A stretch of DNA of 15,222 bases from an uncultured Collinsella sp. Lineage in GTDB: Bacteria > Actinomycetota > Coriobacteriia > Coriobacteriales > Coriobacteriaceae. Positions 1 through 6,728 of this stretch are shown in pieces. The notes beneath the pieces were generated by a model. It did no database searches. It was not told the DNA's origin and was given only the letters and a program-made list of their open reading frames with translations. Within the stretch, counting starts at the first letter, position 1; every line of letters starts with the position of its first letter. A program made the translations under genes and the position numbers. The DNA lies in the NCBI GenBank assembly GCA_902494855.1, contig CABUVC010000019.1, forward strand, positions 1-15,222. The letters run 5' to 3'.

Positions 1-177
1 CGCCACGCGACGAGCCAAGACACCGAGACCATTGCGAGCAGCACATGAGGAATGCGGAGGCTCACAAGCCTTCTTCACATCCCTTGCGGCTTTGCGAGGC
101 GCCGCACTTTCCGCAAGCAAGCGCTCTGCAGCCTCAACGATCTCTCGGGTTTCGGTGCTTCTCTTCTCTACGAGCAT
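1..177 (-). CDS. Partial hypothetical protein, N-terminal 59 residues
   Basis: I do not recognise this reading frame. It begins at an ATG at 177, directly after an in-frame TGA six codons upstream, and stays open to the left edge of the window, so its C-terminus is missing. A weak GGAAAG Shine-Dalgarno-like stretch lies about nine bases before the ATG. The first 35 residues look helical and charged (MLVEKRSTETREIVEAAERL, then alanine- and lysine-rich), with two cysteines near residues 38 and 45. There is no signal peptide or membrane segment. It lies downstream of the strong tRNA-Leu terminator, so it would need its own promoter; a candidate is listed at 210-238. The plus-strand frames over the same bases are serine/alanine-rich and look like antisense shadows, which mildly supports the minus-strand reading. 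It could still be non-coding. Confidence 0.4.
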   Translation of the reverse strand, partial: MLVEKRSTETREIVEAAERLLAESAAPRKAARDVKKACEPPHSSCAARNGLGVLARRVA

Positions 178-209
178 GGCGTTCGCTTTCCGTCATTCGT
201 CATCGGCAG

Positions 210-238
210 ATGCAACTATGTTCTCGCATGCACGTCAA
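210..238 (-). promoter_or_regulatory. Candidate promoter for the partial left-edge gene
   Basis: On the minus strand TTGACG (233-238) is followed after 17 bases by TTGCAT (210-215). The -35 matches five of six consensus bases; the -10 is poor. It lies between the tRNA-Leu terminator and the ATG at 177 and would give a leader of about 25 bases. The rest of the 178-290 spacer shows nothing else convincing. Confidence 0.3.
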
Positions 239-283
239 AGCCTTGTTGGATGCTCGTTATATCTGAGTAAAATGAAGGGAAAT

Positions 284-310
284 AAAAAAAGCCAGCCGAG
301 AAAGGCTGGC
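284..310 (-). terminator. Rho-independent terminator after tRNA-Leu
   Basis: The plus strand carries GCCAGCC (291-297), a six-base loop and GGCTGGC (304-310). Read on the minus strand this is a perfect 7-bp GC-rich stem followed directly by seven Ts (284-290). It lies 12 bases after the tRNA-Leu CCA end and should end the tRNA transcript and any read-through from tatD. Confidence 0.9.
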
Positions 311-322
311 GAGTATTCAAAA

Positions 323-409
323 TGGTGCGGGCGAAAGGACTTGAACCTTCATGGGGTTGCCCCCATACGGACCTGAACCGTACGCGTCTGCCAATTCCGC
401 CACGCCCGC
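323..409 (-). tRNA. tRNA-Leu (anticodon CAG)
   Basis: The minus strand folds into a class II tRNA of 87 nt. The acceptor arms GCGGGCG and CGCCCGC pair perfectly. The anticodon stem TACGG/CCGTA encloses the loop TTCAGGT, giving anticodon CAG (373-375), which reads CUG leucine codons. The long variable arm (TGGGGG with CCCCA) is typical of tRNA-Leu. The T loop is TTCAAGT. The terminal CCA is encoded (323-325), unlike in the tRNA-Phe of this window. It sits 43 bases after the tatD stop and has its own candidate promoter and a strong terminator. Confidence 0.97.
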
Positions 410-420
410 GTGCAGGAATT

Positions 421-449
421 AGAATAACGGAGCGCCACCACGAACGCAA
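421..449 (-). promoter_or_regulatory. Candidate promoter of tRNA-Leu
   Basis: On the minus strand TTGCGT (444-449) and TATTCT (421-426) are separated by 17 bases, and the -10 ends 11 bases before the mature tRNA 5' end. It lies wholly between the tatD stop and the tRNA, so tRNA-Leu can be made independently of tatD. The -10 matches four of six consensus bases and the -35 three of six. Confidence 0.5.
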
Positions 450-452
450 GAA

Positions 453-1370
453 CTATTTTTGAAAAAGTTTGCAGGCATTTTCCCAAGCGGCATGCGCGAT
501 TGTTTCGGCGTCCTCACCAGTGCGATCGACACGGTCGTTAACCAGCGCGTTTGCCGTAATGGAGATCATTGCGGGCTCGCATTCAAGACCGCGGATGGGC
601 TCCGGAGCCATATACGGGCAATCCGTCTCGAACAAAATTCGATCGAGTGGGGTTGCCGCAAATGCCTCGCGCACGTCGTCGTTGCGCTTAAAGGTGGCCG
701 CACCACCATAGGCGATATAGCAGCCCAGCTCCACAAAGCGCTCCATCGTGGCGCGGTCCTCGCCAAAGCAGTGCAGCACGCAACCGGCCTGAGGCACACC
801 CACCTCGCGCAGCACGTTGTAGGCGTCCACGTGCGAGGTACGCTCCTGGTCCATGTCCTCGTGACGCAGATGCAGCTCCACCGGCACGTTACGACACACG
901 GCAAGCTCGAGCTGGCGCGCCATGCAATCAATCTGCACGCTGTGGGGCGCCGGCGTGATGTCGTCGTCGTAATCCATGTGGTAGTCCAGACCGATTTCGC
1001 CAATACCGGCACACAAAGGGTCATCAAGCGCAGCAACAACCTGCGCGTGAATGTCGTCGGTATAGTCCGGCGCGCCATACGGATGCACGCCGGCAAGATA
1101 CTTGATCTGCGGGATATCCTGCATCGGCAGAATTTCGCGCACGAGCCAGTCGCTATAGTCCGTCACGCTGCGCTTGTCGGCGATGGGGTCGAAGACCGTC
1201 ACCAACAGGTCGATGCCCGCCGCCTTGGCACGCACGAGTGTCTCGGGCACATCCTTGCCCCAGAACGAAAGCAGATGCGCATGTGTGTCGGCAAGCGGTG
1301 CCAAGGGCACGGGACAATCAACCGTCTTCTTTTTCTTGGTAAACGTCACGCGTTCGGCATTAAGCGTCAT
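453..1370 (-). CDS. tatD: TatD family metal-dependent hydrolase / DNase
   Basis: This is a TatD-family TIM-barrel metallohydrolase of 305 residues; family members are divalent-metal-dependent 3'-5' exonucleases/DNases in the cytoplasm. Expected metal-site motifs appear in order: DTHAH (residues 28-32), GEIGLDY with Glu125, ELHLRH with His167, LHCF with His200, and ETDCPYMAP with Asp250. The frame is open back to 1481, but I choose the ATG at 1370: homology begins just after it, a GGGAG Shine-Dalgarno lies eight bases upstream, and the longer version would be arginine/proline-rich and overlap rsmA by over 100 bases. From 1370 it overlaps the rsmA stop by 11 bases, so the two are probably translationally coupled. 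The N-terminus has an unusual lysine-rich stretch (TFTKKKKTV) before the barrel. The exact substrate cannot be told from sequence. Confidence 0.92.
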   Translation of the reverse strand: MTLNAERVTFTKKKKTVDCPVPLAPLADTHAHLLSFWGKDVPETLVRAKAAGIDLLVTVFDPIADKRSVTDYSDWLVREILPMQDIPQIKYLAGVHPYGAPDYTDDIHAQVVAALDDPLCAGIGEIGLDYHMDYDDDITPAPHSVQIDCMARQLELAVCRNVPVELHLRHEDMDQERTSHVDAYNVLREVGVPQAGCVLHCFGEDRATMERFVELGCYIAYGGAATFKRNDDVREAFAATPLDRILFETDCPYMAPEPIRGLECEPAMISITANALVNDRVDRTGEDAETIAHAAWENACKLFQK

Positions 1371-2220
1371 GGGAAAGCTCCCGAGCCAGGCACACAAAGT
1401 CGGCAACGCCGAGCGTCTCGGCGCGCGTGGTGGGTGCGATACCGCAAGCCTCAAAGGCGGCATCGAGCACGTCCTTGGCAAAGCCGTTGGCGCTCATGGA
1501 ATTGCGGATGGTCTTGCGACGCTGAGCAAATGCAGCGTCAATCACGCGGGCCACAAATTCGCGATCGAGTCCTTCGGGCACCACACCGTCAACACGGTCG
1601 ATACGCACAACGGCCGAGTCCACGTGTGGCGCCGGCATAAAGCAACGCGGCGGCACCTCAAAGCGACCCGTTACCTGCGCATACAGGCCAAGCTTTGCCG
1701 TATAGCCGCCATAGGTCTTGTTGCCCGGCACCGCGGCAATGCGATCGGCAACCTCCTTTTGCACCATGACGACGGCGCGCTTGAGCGCCGGCATCGTCTG
1801 GAAAAATTGCAAAATGATCGTCGCCGCCACGTTATAGGGCAAGTTCGCGACAAATACCGTCGGCTCACCGCCCGCAGCCTGCTCAATCTGCTCCGGGCCC
1901 ACCTTAAGCGCGTCGCCCATGATAAAGCGGAAGTTGGCATAGTCGGCGGCGTGGGCATCGAGCACCGGCTCGAGCTCGGGATCGGCCTCAATGGACGTAA
2001 CGCACGCCGCTTCCTGCAGCAACGCAAGTGTCAACGTACCGCAACCTGGACCCACCTCGAGTACGCGCTCGTCACCTGCAAGCTCGGCAAGCTCGCAGAT
2101 ACGTTCGATCACATGATTGTCGATTAGAAAGTTCTGGCCCAGGCGATGCTTGGTCGCAAGGCCAAACTCCTCCAGCAGCTCCCTGGTGGCCGTGGGGTTT
2201 GCCAAAGGCGAAGTTGTCAT
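1360..2220 (-). CDS. rsmA: 16S rRNA adenine(1518/1519)-N6-dimethyltransferase RsmA (KsgA)
   Basis: RsmA dimethylates two adjacent adenines in the 3'-terminal hairpin of 16S rRNA using S-adenosylmethionine, late in small-subunit assembly. The 286-residue length fits the family. Visible motifs are HRLGQNFLID (residues 25-34), the SAM-binding EVGPGCGTLT (55-64), the acidic SIEAD after the second strand (76-80), GDALKV (102-107) and the catalytic ANLPYN (125-130), followed by VVMVQKEVADR. The ATG at 2220 has a perfect GGAGG seven bases upstream. The gene is 110 bases downstream of metG, separated by a terminator-like hairpin, and overlaps the start of tatD. Loss of KsgA is the classic route to kasugamycin resistance. 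No residue appears abnormal. Confidence 0.96.
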   Translation of the reverse strand: MTTSPLANPTATRELLEEFGLATKHRLGQNFLIDNHVIERICELAELAGDERVLEVGPGCGTLTLALLQEAACVTSIEADPELEPVLDAHAADYANFRFIMGDALKVGPEQIEQAAGGEPTVFVANLPYNVAATIILQFFQTMPALKRAVVMVQKEVADRIAAVPGNKTYGGYTAKLGLYAQVTGRFEVPPRCFMPAPHVDSAVVRIDRVDGVVPEGLDREFVARVIDAAFAQRRKTIRNSMSANGFAKDVLDAAFEACGIAPTTRAETLGVADFVCLARELSHDA

Positions 2221-2250
2221 GGTTGCCTCCTTAGCATGATGGCGGCGTCT

Positions 2251-2288
2251 TGAAACAAAAGGGCATGGACCGTGGCGGCCATGCCCTT
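2251..2288 (-). terminator. Terminator or attenuator hairpin between metG and rsmA
   Basis: The arms AAGGGCATGG (2259-2268) and CCATGCCCTT (2279-2288) pair perfectly over 10 bp around a 10-base loop. On the minus strand the stem is followed by TTTTGTTTC. This looks like an intrinsic terminator with an interrupted U tract. I see no strong promoter between it and rsmA, so it may be a partial terminator that sets less rsmA/tatD than metG message. Confidence 0.7.
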
Positions 2289-2330
2289 ACAGCTAAACAG
2301 CAAATTGCCGATATGGCGCTCGCGCGGTCT

Positions 2331-3932
2331 CTACGCCAGACGCGGGAACAGCGGATCGCCCTTCTCGACGGGCTGACCGCCGGCAAGCAGGCCCCAAGTG
2401 CAAATGCCCTTGAGGTCGTCGCTCGCGGCCTCGCCCTCACAGGACAGGCGGCGCAGGGCCTCGGCAGAGGTCTGAGGCATGAGCGGCATCAGCAGGTGAG
2501 CAGCAATGCGGATGGCCTCGAGCAGGTTGTAGATCACAAACGCCAGCTCGTCAGCCTTGGCCTCGTCCTTGGCAAGTGCCCAAGGCTCGGAGTCCTCGAT
2601 GTAGTGGTTGGCGGCGTGAATGAGCTCCATGACCTCGTCCTTGGCTCCGCCGTAATCGAGCACGTCCATCTTGGCCATGTAGCGCTCGACCAGACCATCG
2701 GCGATCTTTGCCAGCGGGTTATCGAACGCGTCGGCAGACGCCGGTTTAGCCGGGGCGCAGCCGTCAAAGTACTTTGCGCTCATGTTGAGCGAGCGCGAAA
2801 TGAGGTTGCCCCAGCTGTTGGCCAGATCGGCGTTGTAGACCTGCTCCATACGATCGAAGCTGATGGCGCCGTCGGTGCCGGGGACCACGTCGGTCATAAA
2901 GTAATAGCGGTAGCCCTCGACGCCCAGCATGTCGATAACATCCTGCGGAGCGATGGCGTTGCCGCGGCTCTTGGACATCTTCTCGGCCTTGCCGGTCTCG
3001 GCATTGCGCACGGTCAGGAAGCCGTGGGCAAAGACGTGCTCGGGCAGGGCCTCGCCGATGGCCATGAGCATGGCGGGCCAAATGACGCAGTGGAAGCGGA
3101 TGATGTCCTTACCCACGATGTGGAACTGCGCGGGCCAGCGATAGGCCAGCTCGGCACGCGCCTCGTCGGTGTCGACACCGTAGCCGACGGCCGTCATATA
3201 GTTGAGCAGCGCGTCAAACCATACATAGGTCACATGGCCCTCGTCAAACGGAACCTGGATGCCCCAGTCAAAGCTCGTGCGACTCACGGAAAGGTCGTTG
3301 AGGCCGCCCTCGACAAAGCTGCGAACCTCGTTCATGCGGAACGCAGGCTCGACAAAGTCGGGGTGCTCGTCATAGAGCTTGAGAAGCTTGTCCTGGAAGG
3401 CGGAAAGCTTAAAGAAGTAGGACTCCTCCTGGACGCGCTCAAGCGGACGGTGGCAGTCGGGGCATAGATGCTGGCCGACGCTGCCGTACTCCTCGTCGCC
3501 CTTCTGGACCTGCGTATCAGTGAAGTAGGTCTCGTCAGGCACGCAATACCAACCGTCGTAGCTTCCCTTATACAGGTAACCGGACTCCTTCATGCGCTCC
3601 CACAGGTACTGCACGGCATGATGCTGGCGCGGCTCGGTAGTGCGAATGAAGTCGTCGTTGGAAATCTCGAGCTTGCTCCAAAGCTCCTTGAAGTGCGGGG
3701 CCTGGCTATCGGTCCACTCCTGCGGCGTCATGCCATGCTTGGCTGCGGCCTCGGCGACCTTCTCGCCGTGCTCGTCCATGCCGGTCAGGAACTTGACGTT
3801 ATAGCCGGCGGAACGGCGATAGCGAGCCTGAACGTCGGCGATGATGGTGGAATAAGCCGTGCCCAGGTGCGGATCGGCGTTGACGTAGTAGATGGGCGTC
3901 GTGATAAAGAACGAAGGCTTGCTTTGATCCAT
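2331..3932 (-). CDS. metG: Methionyl-tRNA synthetase
   Basis: This enzyme charges tRNA-Met with methionine in the cytoplasm. Its 533 residues match the short bacterial form without the C-terminal tRNA-binding domain. The N-terminus FFITTPIYYVNADPHLGTAY carries the class I HIGH-type signature as HLGT (22-25), and AEKMSKSRGN (316-325) holds KMSKS. Between them are GMDEHG (51-56), the methionine-pocket region VTYVWFDALLNY (234-245) and HIVGKDIIRFH (271-281). The zinc-knuckle insertion has C130, C157 and C160, but the usual fourth cysteine (WYCxxC) is Asp133. The ATG at 3932 has GGAGG about nine bases upstream. rsmI ends 69 bases before it, and a hairpin follows it before rsmA. No clear promoter or tRNA-sensing leader is visible in the short upstream gap. 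Confidence 0.97.
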   Translation of the reverse strand: MDQSKPSFFITTPIYYVNADPHLGTAYSTIIADVQARYRRSAGYNVKFLTGMDEHGEKVAEAAAKHGMTPQEWTDSQAPHFKELWSKLEISNDDFIRTTEPRQHHAVQYLWERMKESGYLYKGSYDGWYCVPDETYFTDTQVQKGDEEYGSVGQHLCPDCHRPLERVQEESYFFKLSAFQDKLLKLYDEHPDFVEPAFRMNEVRSFVEGGLNDLSVSRTSFDWGIQVPFDEGHVTYVWFDALLNYMTAVGYGVDTDEARAELAYRWPAQFHIVGKDIIRFHCVIWPAMLMAIGEALPEHVFAHGFLTVRNAETGKAEKMSKSRGNAIAPQDVIDMLGVEGYRYYFMTDVVPGTDGAISFDRMEQVYNADLANSWGNLISRSLNMSAKYFDGCAPAKPASADAFDNPLAKIADGLVERYMAKMDVLDYGGAKDEVMELIHAANHYIEDSEPWALAKDEAKADELAFVIYNLLEAIRIAAHLLMPLMPQTSAEALRRLSCEGEAASDDLKGICTWGLLAGGQPVEKGDPLFPRLA

Positions 3933-4001
3933 GGGGTTTGTCCTCCAGAAAAACGTTGCATACAGAGGATGATTCTAGCGCAAGGGCTGGATATCCTCCA
4001 T

Positions 4002-4880
4002 CTATTGCATATCGAGCACCATGGCATAGACATCGCGCTTGCGGCGCGAATACTTCTGAGACAGGCGCTTGGCCACCGCAGACGCGGGCTCCCCCTCCTC
4101 GAGCGCGGCGCGGATATCCTCGCGCAGGGCCTCGTCGGGATCCGCTGCCGTGGCGCCGACCGGCACGATACCGGCCTCCTCATCCTCGCTCGGCGGCGCG
4201 ATGACCAGCGCGATCTCGCCCTTTACCTCGCCGCGAGCACGCAGCTCCTCGGCAAGCTGGGCAGCGGGCCCGCGCAAGACCTCCTCGTGCAGCTTGGTGA
4301 GTTCGCGGCAGACGGCAACCTCACGCTGGGGAAAGACCTCCGCCACGGCCTCGAGCGTCGCCACGATGCGATGTGGAGACTCGTAGAAGATGAGTGCGCC
4401 GGGCACCACGGCAAGGCGCTGCAAACGGCGCACACGGTCGCCGTGCTTTCGGCCCAAAAAGCCCTCGAAGAAAAAATGCTCGCAGGGAATGCCGGACGAA
4501 ACGAGTGCCGTGACGCAAGCAGAGGGTCCGGGAATAACTTCGACAGGCACATCGGCCTCACGCGCCGCCTCGACCAGCGCCTGGCCGGGATCGGACACGC
4601 TCGGCATGCCGGCGTCCGAGGCAAAGGCGAGGGTCTCCCCCGCCAGCAGACGGTCGACCAGGCCGGCAGCGCGGCTAGCGATCACATTCTCGTCGCAACG
4701 GACAAGCGGCTTGGAAATTCCCAGGTGCATCAGCAGCTTTGACGTCACACGCGTGTCTTCGCAGCAAATGGCATCGGCGGCGGCAAACGCCTCGCCAACG
4801 CGCGGGGACAGGTCGCCCAGGTTACCGATGGGCGTACCGACCACATAGAGTTTGCCCGTGTGGGCGCTGTTTTGCGTCAT
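4002..4880 (-). CDS. rsmI: 16S rRNA (cytidine(1402)-2'-O)-methyltransferase RsmI
   Basis: RsmI methylates the ribose of C1402 in the decoding centre of 16S rRNA with S-adenosylmethionine. The 292 residues show the tetrapyrrole-methylase fold: LYVVGTPIGNLGDLSPR (11-27), CCEDTRVTSKLL (39-50), ASDAGMPSVSDPG (87-99, SAM loop), VEVIPGPSACVTAL (113-126), FFFEGFLGRK (136-145) and FYESPHR, then the CRELTKLHEE motif. The last 40 residues are an acidic linker and a basic helical tail. The ATG at 4880 starts six bases after the stop of the GH5-like gene, with only a weak AGGT ribosome site, so translation is probably coupled to that gene. Confidence 0.96.
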   Translation of the reverse strand: MTQNSAHTGKLYVVGTPIGNLGDLSPRVGEAFAAADAICCEDTRVTSKLLMHLGISKPLVRCDENVIASRAAGLVDRLLAGETLAFASDAGMPSVSDPGQALVEAAREADVPVEVIPGPSACVTALVSSGIPCEHFFFEGFLGRKHGDRVRRLQRLAVVPGALIFYESPHRIVATLEAVAEVFPQREVAVCRELTKLHEEVLRGPAAQLAEELRARGEVKGEIALVIAPPSEDEEAGIVPVGATAADPDEALREDIRAALEEGEPASAVAKRLSQKYSRRKRDVYAMVLDMQ

Positions 4881-4886
4881 ATCAAC

Positions 4887-5948
4887 CTATTCAATCATGC
4901 CGCGTTCGAGCGTACCGAGCGCCGCGCGAGCGTCCCATGCTGCAATGCGCTTCTCGGTCTTCCACGTTTGGAAGAACCAACCGGCAGCCGGCGCAAACGA
5001 AGCCAGCTGGTTGGCGATAAACACGCGCTCGTAGGCATTGCGGCCCTCGGGCGTAACCGACGAGTTGGCAAAGATCGCCGCACCCGACCATTCGCCCACC
5101 AGCACGGGGAACCCAGTCGAAATCGCTTCTTTAAGCTCGCGCTTGTTACGCGAAATCGCCGTCGTCAGCCCGCGGGGGCTCGTGATGTCGAGCGCGTACT
5201 CGTCGCGGTAATGGTACAGGTGAAGGTCCATGTAGACGTTCTTGTACTTGGCGCCGCGCATAAAATGCTTCCACTCGCTGGGATGCCCCGAAGACGAGAA
5301 GACGACGATCTTATCCTCGGGCATATACGAACGAACGAGCTCGTAGGCATCGCGATAGAAATTGCGCAGGTAGTGAGCAGGAATGCCATCCGTCATGGTG
5401 AAGAGGCTCTTGCGAACGCTCATCTGCGGCGTGTCCAGCAGCTCAATGCCCAGCAGGCTCTCGGCCTCGCCATAGCGATCGGCCAAGCGCTCGAGCACGT
5501 CGAGTGCGACATGACGGCCGTTGGTGGACGAATGCCACTCGGCAACAGCCTCCGGCGTGGTGGGCGAATCGTTGGAATCGCCCTGGCCACCGGGCACGGT
5601 TGCCAGATCGAGCAGCACGCGGATGTCGTACTTGGCAGCCCACTCAATTGCGCGGTCGATGTAATCGACAACCGATATGTAGGAGGCATCGGACTCCTGT
5701 GAGCCAAAGGCATACCAGGGCACCGGCAGACGCACGGCATTGAGACCGATCTGCGCCATGCGGCGAAAATCGTCCTCGCTCACAAACGTCTCGTAATGGC
5801 GGCGCATGCGCTCGTTATAGGCGGCGGTACCCATGGCCTCCTGCAGCTCGGCTGCGTTGGATGCGCCGGTCGCCGCGTACAGCGACGGGGTCACCCAAGG
5901 CTCGGGAATAAACCAGCCAGAGAGATTAACGCCGAGTATCCTCTCCAT
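4887..5948 (-). CDS. GH5-family exo-1,3-beta-glucanase-like protein, probable pseudo-enzyme
   Basis: The 353-residue protein resembles fungal-type exo-beta-1,3-glucanases of glycoside hydrolase family 5. It opens with GVNLSGWFIPEPWVTPSLY (6-24), then DFRRMAQIGLNAVRLPVPW (60-78), LLDLATVPGGQGDSNDSP (112-129), IELLDTP (168-174), DLHLYHY (241-247), VLVGEWSGA (282-290, Glu286 in the nucleophile position) and WFFQTWKTE (324-332). In the family the acid/base glutamate lies in a NEP motif; here it reads DTP, with Thr173 (codon ACG at 5430-5432). The DLHGAPG histidine is also replaced by alanine. There is no signal peptide, so it should be cytoplasmic. I choose the ATG at 5948, after AAGGGGG, because homology starts at once; the frame is open to 6140 but that extension is not family-like. 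It leads rsmI by six bases. Confidence 0.85.
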   Translation of the reverse strand: MERILGVNLSGWFIPEPWVTPSLYAATGASNAAELQEAMGTAAYNERMRRHYETFVSEDDFRRMAQIGLNAVRLPVPWYAFGSQESDASYISVVDYIDRAIEWAAKYDIRVLLDLATVPGGQGDSNDSPTTPEAVAEWHSSTNGRHVALDVLERLADRYGEAESLLGIELLDTPQMSVRKSLFTMTDGIPAHYLRNFYRDAYELVRSYMPEDKIVVFSSSGHPSEWKHFMRGAKYKNVYMDLHLYHYRDEYALDITSPRGLTTAISRNKRELKEAISTGFPVLVGEWSGAAIFANSSVTPEGRNAYERVFIANQLASFAPAAGWFFQTWKTEKRIAAWDARAALGTLERGMIE

Positions 5949-5966
5949 CACTGCCCCCTTCGGATC

Positions 5967-5985
5967 ATGCAGGTCGAACCCGCAT
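5967..5985 (-). other. Hairpin in the leader of the GH5-like gene
   Basis: The minus strand reads ATGCGGGT-TCG-ACCTGCAT, an 8-bp stem with one G-U pair and a three-base loop. It ends about eight bases before the AAGGGGG ribosome site, so it could influence translation, but this is only a structural observation. Confidence 0.4.
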
Positions 5986-6013
5986 CGTATTGCGTAGGAT
6001 AAGTATCGTTTTG

Positions 6014-6019
6014 AGTATA
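6014..6019 (-). promoter_or_regulatory. Candidate -10 box upstream of the GH5-like gene
   Basis: TATACT on the minus strand matches five of six consensus -10 bases and would give a leader of about 60 bases before the ATG at 5948. No good -35 box lies at 16-18 bases. The spacer between this gene and the tRNA-Phe terminator (5949-6209) contains only this box, the leader hairpin and the inverted repeat at 6141-6188; I see no small gene in it. Confidence 0.3.
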
Positions 6020-6140
6020 CCCGCGTGTGCGGACAGGCGACCGAACGGTCTGCAAAGTAACGCGAAAGTGGGAGGAATGTCTGGGGCGGGCGGGCTCGGA
6101 ATGGTGCGACGAGGGGTGTACGCGCGCCAAAGGCAGGCAC

Positions 6141-6188
6141 CGGAAAGTGTGTCCCGTTCTGAGCCCTTATTCTGGGACGCAGTTTCCG
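6141..6188. repeat. Imperfect 15-bp inverted repeat, possible extragenic palindrome
   Basis: CGGAAAGTGTGTCCC (6141-6155) and GGGACGCAGTTTCCG (6174-6188) are inverted copies matching at 13 of 15 positions, around an 18-base spacer. It lies in the non-coding gap between the GH5-like gene and tRNA-Phe, beyond the tRNA terminator. It has no T tract, so it is not an obvious terminator. It could be a dispersed palindromic element, a degenerate transposon end pair or a regulator site. No second copy occurs in this window. Confidence 0.5.
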
Positions 6189-6202
6189 CAGAACCCTACA
6201 TA

Positions 6203-6231
6203 AAAGAAAAGGACCCCTTTGCAGAGGTCCT
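6203..6231 (-). terminator. Rho-independent terminator after tRNA-Phe
   Basis: On the minus strand AGGACCTC, a six-base loop and GGGGTCCT form an 8-bp stem with one G-U pair (6210-6217 and 6224-6231), followed by a T-rich run TTTTCTTTT. It starts about a dozen bases after the tRNA-Phe 3' end. Confidence 0.88.
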
Positions 6232-6244
6232 AGTCAATTCAAGG

Positions 6245-6317
<73 letters not shown>

Positions 6318-6349
6318 ATTTGAGGTGTGCCTTGTTTCAAGGCTTGATT

Positions 6350-6377
6350 AGTATAACCAAGGACGCGTTCCGGTCAA
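6350..6377 (-). promoter_or_regulatory. Promoter of tRNA-Phe
   Basis: The minus strand has TTGACC (6372-6377), a 16-base spacer and TATACT (6350-6355), a near-consensus sigma-70-type promoter placed about 33 bases before the tRNA 5' end. The predicted short leader contains a perfect 6-bp hairpin, GCCTTG-TTT-CAAGGC at 6329-6343, which may be trimmed during tRNA maturation. Confidence 0.75.
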
Positions 6378-6416
6378 CCGAGAATTTCAAAAAAGTTTTT
6401 GAGCACAGCCTCGGTT
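6376..6416. repeat. Nested palindrome between the antitoxin gene and tRNA-Phe
   Basis: Outer arms AACCGAG (6376-6382) and CTCGGTT (6410-6416) enclose an inner A/T palindrome TCAAAAAAGTTTTTGA (6387-6402). It follows the antitoxin stop by about 25 bases and its left edge touches the tRNA-Phe -35 box. It could be a weak terminator for the toxin-antitoxin transcript, but the T run lies inside the fold rather than after it. Confidence 0.4.
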
Positions 6417-6440
6417 CTTTAAATCGGCACGTCAGAGGCA

Positions 6441-6728
6441 TCAGCCGGCAGCAAGAAGTTTTTCGCTCAGAGCCGCACGGGCAAACTCACTTGGCGTCAT
6501 CCCCTCGGCAGCCGCCCGTCGACGAATGGCCTCCTTCATTCCCAGAGGAATCTTGACCGACAGCGTTGCCGTCCCCTCACCTGAGAGTGGGGGCCGTCCA
6601 TGCACGATCCCACCAACGGTGTGTTCGCCATCCGGAAACTCTCCGCGCTCGTACGACTCGCACCACGCGTCAATCATTTCATCCGTTACAACCTGACCAT
6701 TAGCGGCCGTATACGTCTTGCCCATCAT
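6441..6728 (-). CDS. Ribbon-helix-helix antitoxin
   Basis: The 95-residue protein looks like the antitoxin partner of a small toxin-antitoxin pair. The N-terminal half (YTAANGQVVTDEMIDAWCES, 6-25, then a GRPPLS segment at 44-49) resembles the toxin-binding part of a family common in gut actinobacteria, as I remember it. The C-terminal 42 residues (from ATLSVKIPLGMKEAIRRRA, 54-72, to the end) fit a ribbon-helix-helix DNA-binding domain: one strand, then two helices with SEFARAALSEKLL. Two ATGs are adjacent; the first forms an ATGA overlap with the stop of the toxin's alternative frame at 6725. It probably represses its own operon through the palindrome at 7016-7030. Exact family name not assigned. 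Confidence 0.8.
   Translation of the reverse strand: MMGKTYTAANGQVVTDEMIDAWCESYERGEFPDGEHTVGGIVHGRPPLSGEGTATLSVKIPLGMKEAIRRRAAAEGMTPSEFARAALSEKLLAAG

Noticed and set aside
1371..1481. N-terminal extension of tatD
   Set aside because: It is non-family-like, lies inside rsmA, and the ATG at 1370 has a good ribosome site.
459..4742. Long plus-strand reading frames (about 390-425 codons each) opposite tatD, rsmA, metG and rsmI
   Set aside because: They are antisense to well conserved genes, rich in His/Arg/Gly, lack ribosome sites and show no recognisable domain; they follow from high G+C codon bias.
5949..6140. N-terminal extension of the GH5-like gene as a possible signal peptide
   Set aside because: The extension has no hydrophobic signal core, and the candidate -10 box and ribosome site lie within it.
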